Source of the DNA: Candidatus Bathyarchaeota archaeon
Lineage (GTDB): Archaea; Thermoproteota; Bathyarchaeia; Bathyarchaeales; DTEX01
Length of the DNA: 6,778 bases
Assembly: GCA_026414245.1 (NCBI GenBank)
Contig: JAOAJJ010000059.1
Span: forward strand, 1 to 6,778
Reading direction: 5' to 3'
The translations under genes and the position numbers were made by a program. Each line of letters starts with the position of its first letter. The first letter of the stretch is position 1. Under the pieces are notes generated by a model. That model made no database searches and was not told the DNA's origin. It saw only the letters and a list, made by a program, of their open reading frames with translations. Positions 4,597 through 6,778 of this stretch are shown here, piece after piece.

Positions 4597-5658
4597 ATGG
4601 GAAGCGTGAAGGATCTGGAAGTGATTAAGAAGCCCACCGCTGAAGCTATGGGTGTAGGCAGATTCCACTTCTCAGATCGCTATTCGGTTTTCGATTGGGG
4701 CGAGATGCCTGACCACATAGAGGGGAAAGGCGCATCCCTATGCCTCATGGGAGCCTACTGCTTCGAGAGGTTTGAAGAGAAGGGCATTAAAACCCATTAC
4801 CGCGGACTCGTGAATAGTAAAGGTCAAGTTGTCCATTTCGATGAGTTAGAGGAGCCGACAAACATTATGGAGATCAACCTGGTGAACGTGTATAAGCCTA
4901 GGGCTTACGTGGAGAATGGCAGGCTTAAGTATGATTACAGCATTTACACGCCTAAACTAAGAAACTACCTGCTGCCCTTAGAAATAATTTATAGGAACGG
5001 TTTACCTGAAGGCTCATCTGTTTTCAAGAGGCTTGAGCAGGGCCTCATAACCCTGAAAGATTTAGGGTTAGAACGCATGCCTAAGCCTGGTGAACGCCTC
5101 TCCAAGCCTATTTTCGACGTTAGCACAAAGCTTGAGGAGGGCGACAGATACATTAGTTGGGAGGAAGCCCGAAGGATTGCGGGGCTGACTGAGCAGGAGG
5201 TTGAGGAGATTAAAGATGTTCTCCTAAAGGTTAATGAGATTATAACCGAGGTGGCGAAGAGGGCTGACCTAGTGAATGAGGACGGTAAGATAGAGCTGGC
5301 TTTCGATCCTGAGAGGCGGCTAATGGTAGTCGACGTTGCCGGAACACTAGATGAGTGCAGGTTCACTTATAGGGGGATTCATGTCAGTAAAGAGGTTGCC
5401 AGAATATATTATAGGCGAACCGAGTGGGCTAAAGAAGTCGAGGAGGCGAAGAAGAAGTCGAGGGAGCTGGGCGTAGAGAATTGGAAGACCTTGGTGAAGA
5501 CGGCTCCGCCTAAGCTGGAGCTTAAACTTAAAACCTTGATAAGCCACATGTATATGGCTGCGGCAAACGAGATTACTGGAAGAAAGTTCTTCGACACGGA
5601 GAGGCTGACAGATATACTTGAGGAGCTGCAAATAGTTCTCTCAGATCTTAAATCATAA
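4597..5658 (+). CDS. purC: SAICAR synthetase, long archaeal form
   Basis: Phosphoribosylaminoimidazole-succinocarboxamide synthase joins aspartate to CAIR with ATP in purine biosynthesis (cytosol). The protein is 353 aa, against about 240 in bacteria, matching the long form known from haloarchaea and related archaea. The N-terminal ATP-binding part contains FSDRYSVFDWGEMPD (25-39) then GKGASLCLMGAY, very like haloarchaeal PurC. The SAICAR signature LPLEIIYRNG is at 126-135, with the conserved Glu, Arg and Asn; DGKIELAFD (229-237) corresponds to the second signature, and GTLDECRF (249-256) to the conserved 'D..S.D.CR' substrate segment. An extra helical, Lys/Glu-rich tail (about 275-353) distinguishes this form. 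Starting at ATG 4597 gives MGSVKDLEV, which aligns with the family's N-terminus. The gene is divergent from the regulator-thi4 operon and seems monocistronic; other pur genes are not in view. Confidence 0.94.
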   Translation: MGSVKDLEVIKKPTAEAMGVGRFHFSDRYSVFDWGEMPDHIEGKGASLCLMGAYCFERFEEKGIKTHYRGLVNSKGQVVHFDELEEPTNIMEINLVNVYKPRAYVENGRLKYDYSIYTPKLRNYLLPLEIIYRNGLPEGSSVFKRLEQGLITLKDLGLERMPKPGERLSKPIFDVSTKLEEGDRYISWEEARRIAGLTEQEVEEIKDVLLKVNEIITEVAKRADLVNEDGKIELAFDPERRLMVVDVAGTLDECRFTYRGIHVSKEVARIYYRRTEWAKEVEEAKKKSRELGVENWKTLVKTAPPKLELKLKTLISHMYMAAANEITGRKFFDTERLTDILEELQIVLSDLKS

Positions 5659-5718
5659 CAGCGTATATGCTTTTAACATTAAGGTGAGGTTTTCCCATCC
5701 TTCTTCTGGAATGCTGAA

Positions 5719-5740
5719 GGACTGCGGAGCAGTTTTTCTC
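5719..5740 (+). terminator. purC: Hairpin plus T-run terminator after purC
   Basis: ACTGC-GGA-GCAGT (5721-5733) forms a perfect 5-bp stem with a 3-base loop, extendable by two G-U pairs with the T-run, and runs straight into TTTTCTC. It lies about 60 bases after the purC stop and looks like an intrinsic terminator, which separates purC from the GH4 gene. Confidence 0.6.
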
Positions 5741-5752
5741 TAACTTAAAGGC

Positions 5753-5768
5753 TTAAGTTTTCTATAAG
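5753..5768 (+). promoter_or_regulatory. Promoter of the GH4 gene
   Basis: Two overlapping TATA-like elements, TTAAGTTT (5753-5760) and TATAAG (5763-5768), lie upstream of the ATG at 5795. The first would start transcription near 5782 and include the weak ribosome binding site GGGGTTGAG (5783-5791); the second would give an almost leaderless mRNA starting near 5791. The sequence does not settle which is used. Confidence 0.45.
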
Positions 5769-5794
5769 CACTCTAATTTTTCGGGGTTGAGAAG

Positions 5795-6778
5795 ATGTTT
5801 AAGGGACCTAAGATTGCTTTTATAGGCGCTGGCAGCGCCAGATGGACTAGTAGAATCCTTGTTGACATATTTATTAATGAAGATTTACGTGGCTCTGAGA
5901 TATGGCTTATGGATATAGATGACTATAGGCTCAGCATAATATCGGCTTTCGCTAAGAGATATGTTGAGGAGTTGAAGATACCGGTGAGAGTTTATGCGAC
6001 TAAGGATAGGGTGGAAGCGATAAGGAACGCTGACTTCGTCATATCGGCAGCTCTACCTAAAGGCTACTTATACTATGAGAAAATGAGGGATATATCAGAG
6101 GAGCATGGATACTATAGGGGAATTAACAGCGTAGAATGGAATTATGTTGGGGATTACCATACGATATGGGGCTACTACCTGTTTAAGCTTCATTTAAGCA
6201 TAGCTAGAGATATTGAGGAGCACGCTCCGAACGCATGGTTCTTCATAGTCTCAAACCCTGTCCTCGAACTCACAACAGCTGTCGGCAGGAAGACGAAAGT
6301 TAAAGTCGCCGGAATATGTCATGGTTTCCTAGGCTATACAGCGGCCATAGATGTTTTAGCTATGCGCTTAGCTAGAGAGAAGATGAATAGAAACGTAACC
6401 CCATACTATGCGGCCTATAGGTTTGAAGGCTACAGGGAGGCAGCTAATCTTGTAGATCTGAGAGAGGTTGAGATCGATATGATGGGGTTGAACCATGTCA
6501 TATGGTTAACTAAGTTTAAGTATAAGGGTGAGGACGGATACAGGTATTTAGACGACTGGATTAGGGAGGACTTCGAGGAGTATTGGGCTATACGGAGGGA
6601 GCATACAACAAGCCCATGGGATCTAAATCTATGCCCAGCAGCCATAGACATGTATAGGATTTACGGCTACCTACCCATAGGAGACAGTGTCCGCGGAGGA
6701 ACATGGAAATACCACTGGGACTTGAAGACTAAGCAGTATTGGTATGGGCCTTATGGCGGCCCCGACTCCGAGATAGGT
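5795..6778 (+). CDS. GH4 glycosidase (alpha-galacturonidase/glucuronidase-like), 3'-truncated
   Basis: An NAD- and divalent-metal-dependent glycoside hydrolase of family 4, which works by oxidation-elimination at C3 and is cytosolic. The first 328 codons are present with no stop; the gene runs off the right edge (family length is about 430-480 aa). The N-terminal Rossmann motif is KIAFIGAGSARWTSRILVD (6-24), and the acidic residues that bind the NAD ribose are in LMDID (38-42). The metal/substrate motifs are IVSNPV (151-156, Asn154), the metal-ligand Cys175 in GICHG, and the metal-ligand His234 in MGLNH (230-234). All hallmark residues are intact. The later segment IGDSVRGGTWKYHWDL (295-310) resembles the uronidase (LplD/Agu) branch more than the MelA or phospho-glucosidase branches, so I favour galacturonide or glucuronide substrates, with moderate confidence. 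No signal peptide is seen, so oligosaccharides would need import; no transporter is in view. A hairpin and a new promoter separate it from purC. Confidence 0.92.
   Translation, partial: MFKGPKIAFIGAGSARWTSRILVDIFINEDLRGSEIWLMDIDDYRLSIISAFAKRYVEELKIPVRVYATKDRVEAIRNADFVISAALPKGYLYYEKMRDISEEHGYYRGINSVEWNYVGDYHTIWGYYLFKLHLSIARDIEEHAPNAWFFIVSNPVLELTTAVGRKTKVKVAGICHGFLGYTAAIDVLAMRLAREKMNRNVTPYYAAYRFEGYREAANLVDLREVEIDMMGLNHVIWLTKFKYKGEDGYRYLDDWIREDFEEYWAIRREHTTSPWDLNLCPAAIDMYRIYGYLPIGDSVRGGTWKYHWDLKTKQYWYGPYGGPDSEIG

Noticed and set aside
4989..5631. Several minus-strand open frames of 62-125 codons inside purC.
   Set aside because: Ser/Leu-rich low-complexity translations opposite a well-conserved enzyme; shadows of purC.
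1..6778. Mobile element, CRISPR array, toxin-antitoxin pair, tRNA or rRNA.
   Set aside because: I saw no transposase, spaced repeats, paired small genes or tRNA-like clover-leaf sequence; all gaps are under about 140 bases.

Overview
The window looks like a piece of an archaeal chromosome, probably a thermophilic or TACK-type lineage recovered from a metagenome. The evidence is archaeal throughout: TATA-box promoters with very short leaders, GGTG/GGGGAG ribosome binding sites, an archaeo-eukaryotic-primase-like protein beside a single-domain KaiC ATPase, a Thi4 with the archaeal histidine at the sulfur-donor position, a short COG2522-type helix-turn-helix regulator, and the long archaeal form of PurC. 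I cannot name the species. The first 14 bases match the end of the Nextera (Tn5) mosaic-end adapter, so the left edge is a library/contig end and not natural sequence.

Layout. (1) 16-756, +: the 3' part of a PfkB/ribokinase-family sugar or nucleoside kinase, cut by the contig end. (2) 856-1470, +: an unrecognised basic protein of 204 aa with its own promoter. (3) 1594-2385 and 2382-3242, +: a KaiC/RecA-fold ATPase overlapping by 4 bases an AEP-family (PriS-like) primase with all three catalytic motifs. This pair, perhaps with the upstream orphan, is the least ordinary part of the window and may be a nucleic-acid-processing module. (4) 3291-4112 and 4154-4483, -: thi4 preceded by a ThiR-like DNA-binding protein, forming a small thiamine operon convergent with the primase gene. 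(5) 4597-5658, +: purC, divergent from the thiamine operon across a 113-base promoter region. (6) 5795 to the right edge, +: the first 328 codons of a GH4 glycosidase, probably of the alpha-galacturonidase/alpha-glucuronidase type.

How the genes relate. Thi4 makes the thiazole half of thiamine. PurC consumes CAIR, made from AIR, the precursor from which ThiC makes the pyrimidine half, so the divergent arrangement places two pathways that meet at AIR side by side. The KaiC-primase pair is translationally coupled and probably acts together; its substrate and process are unknown. The kinase and GH4 genes at the edges are carbohydrate-metabolism genes with no visible link to each other. I saw no mobile element, CRISPR array, tRNA or rRNA. 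No intergenic stretch exceeds about 140 bases.
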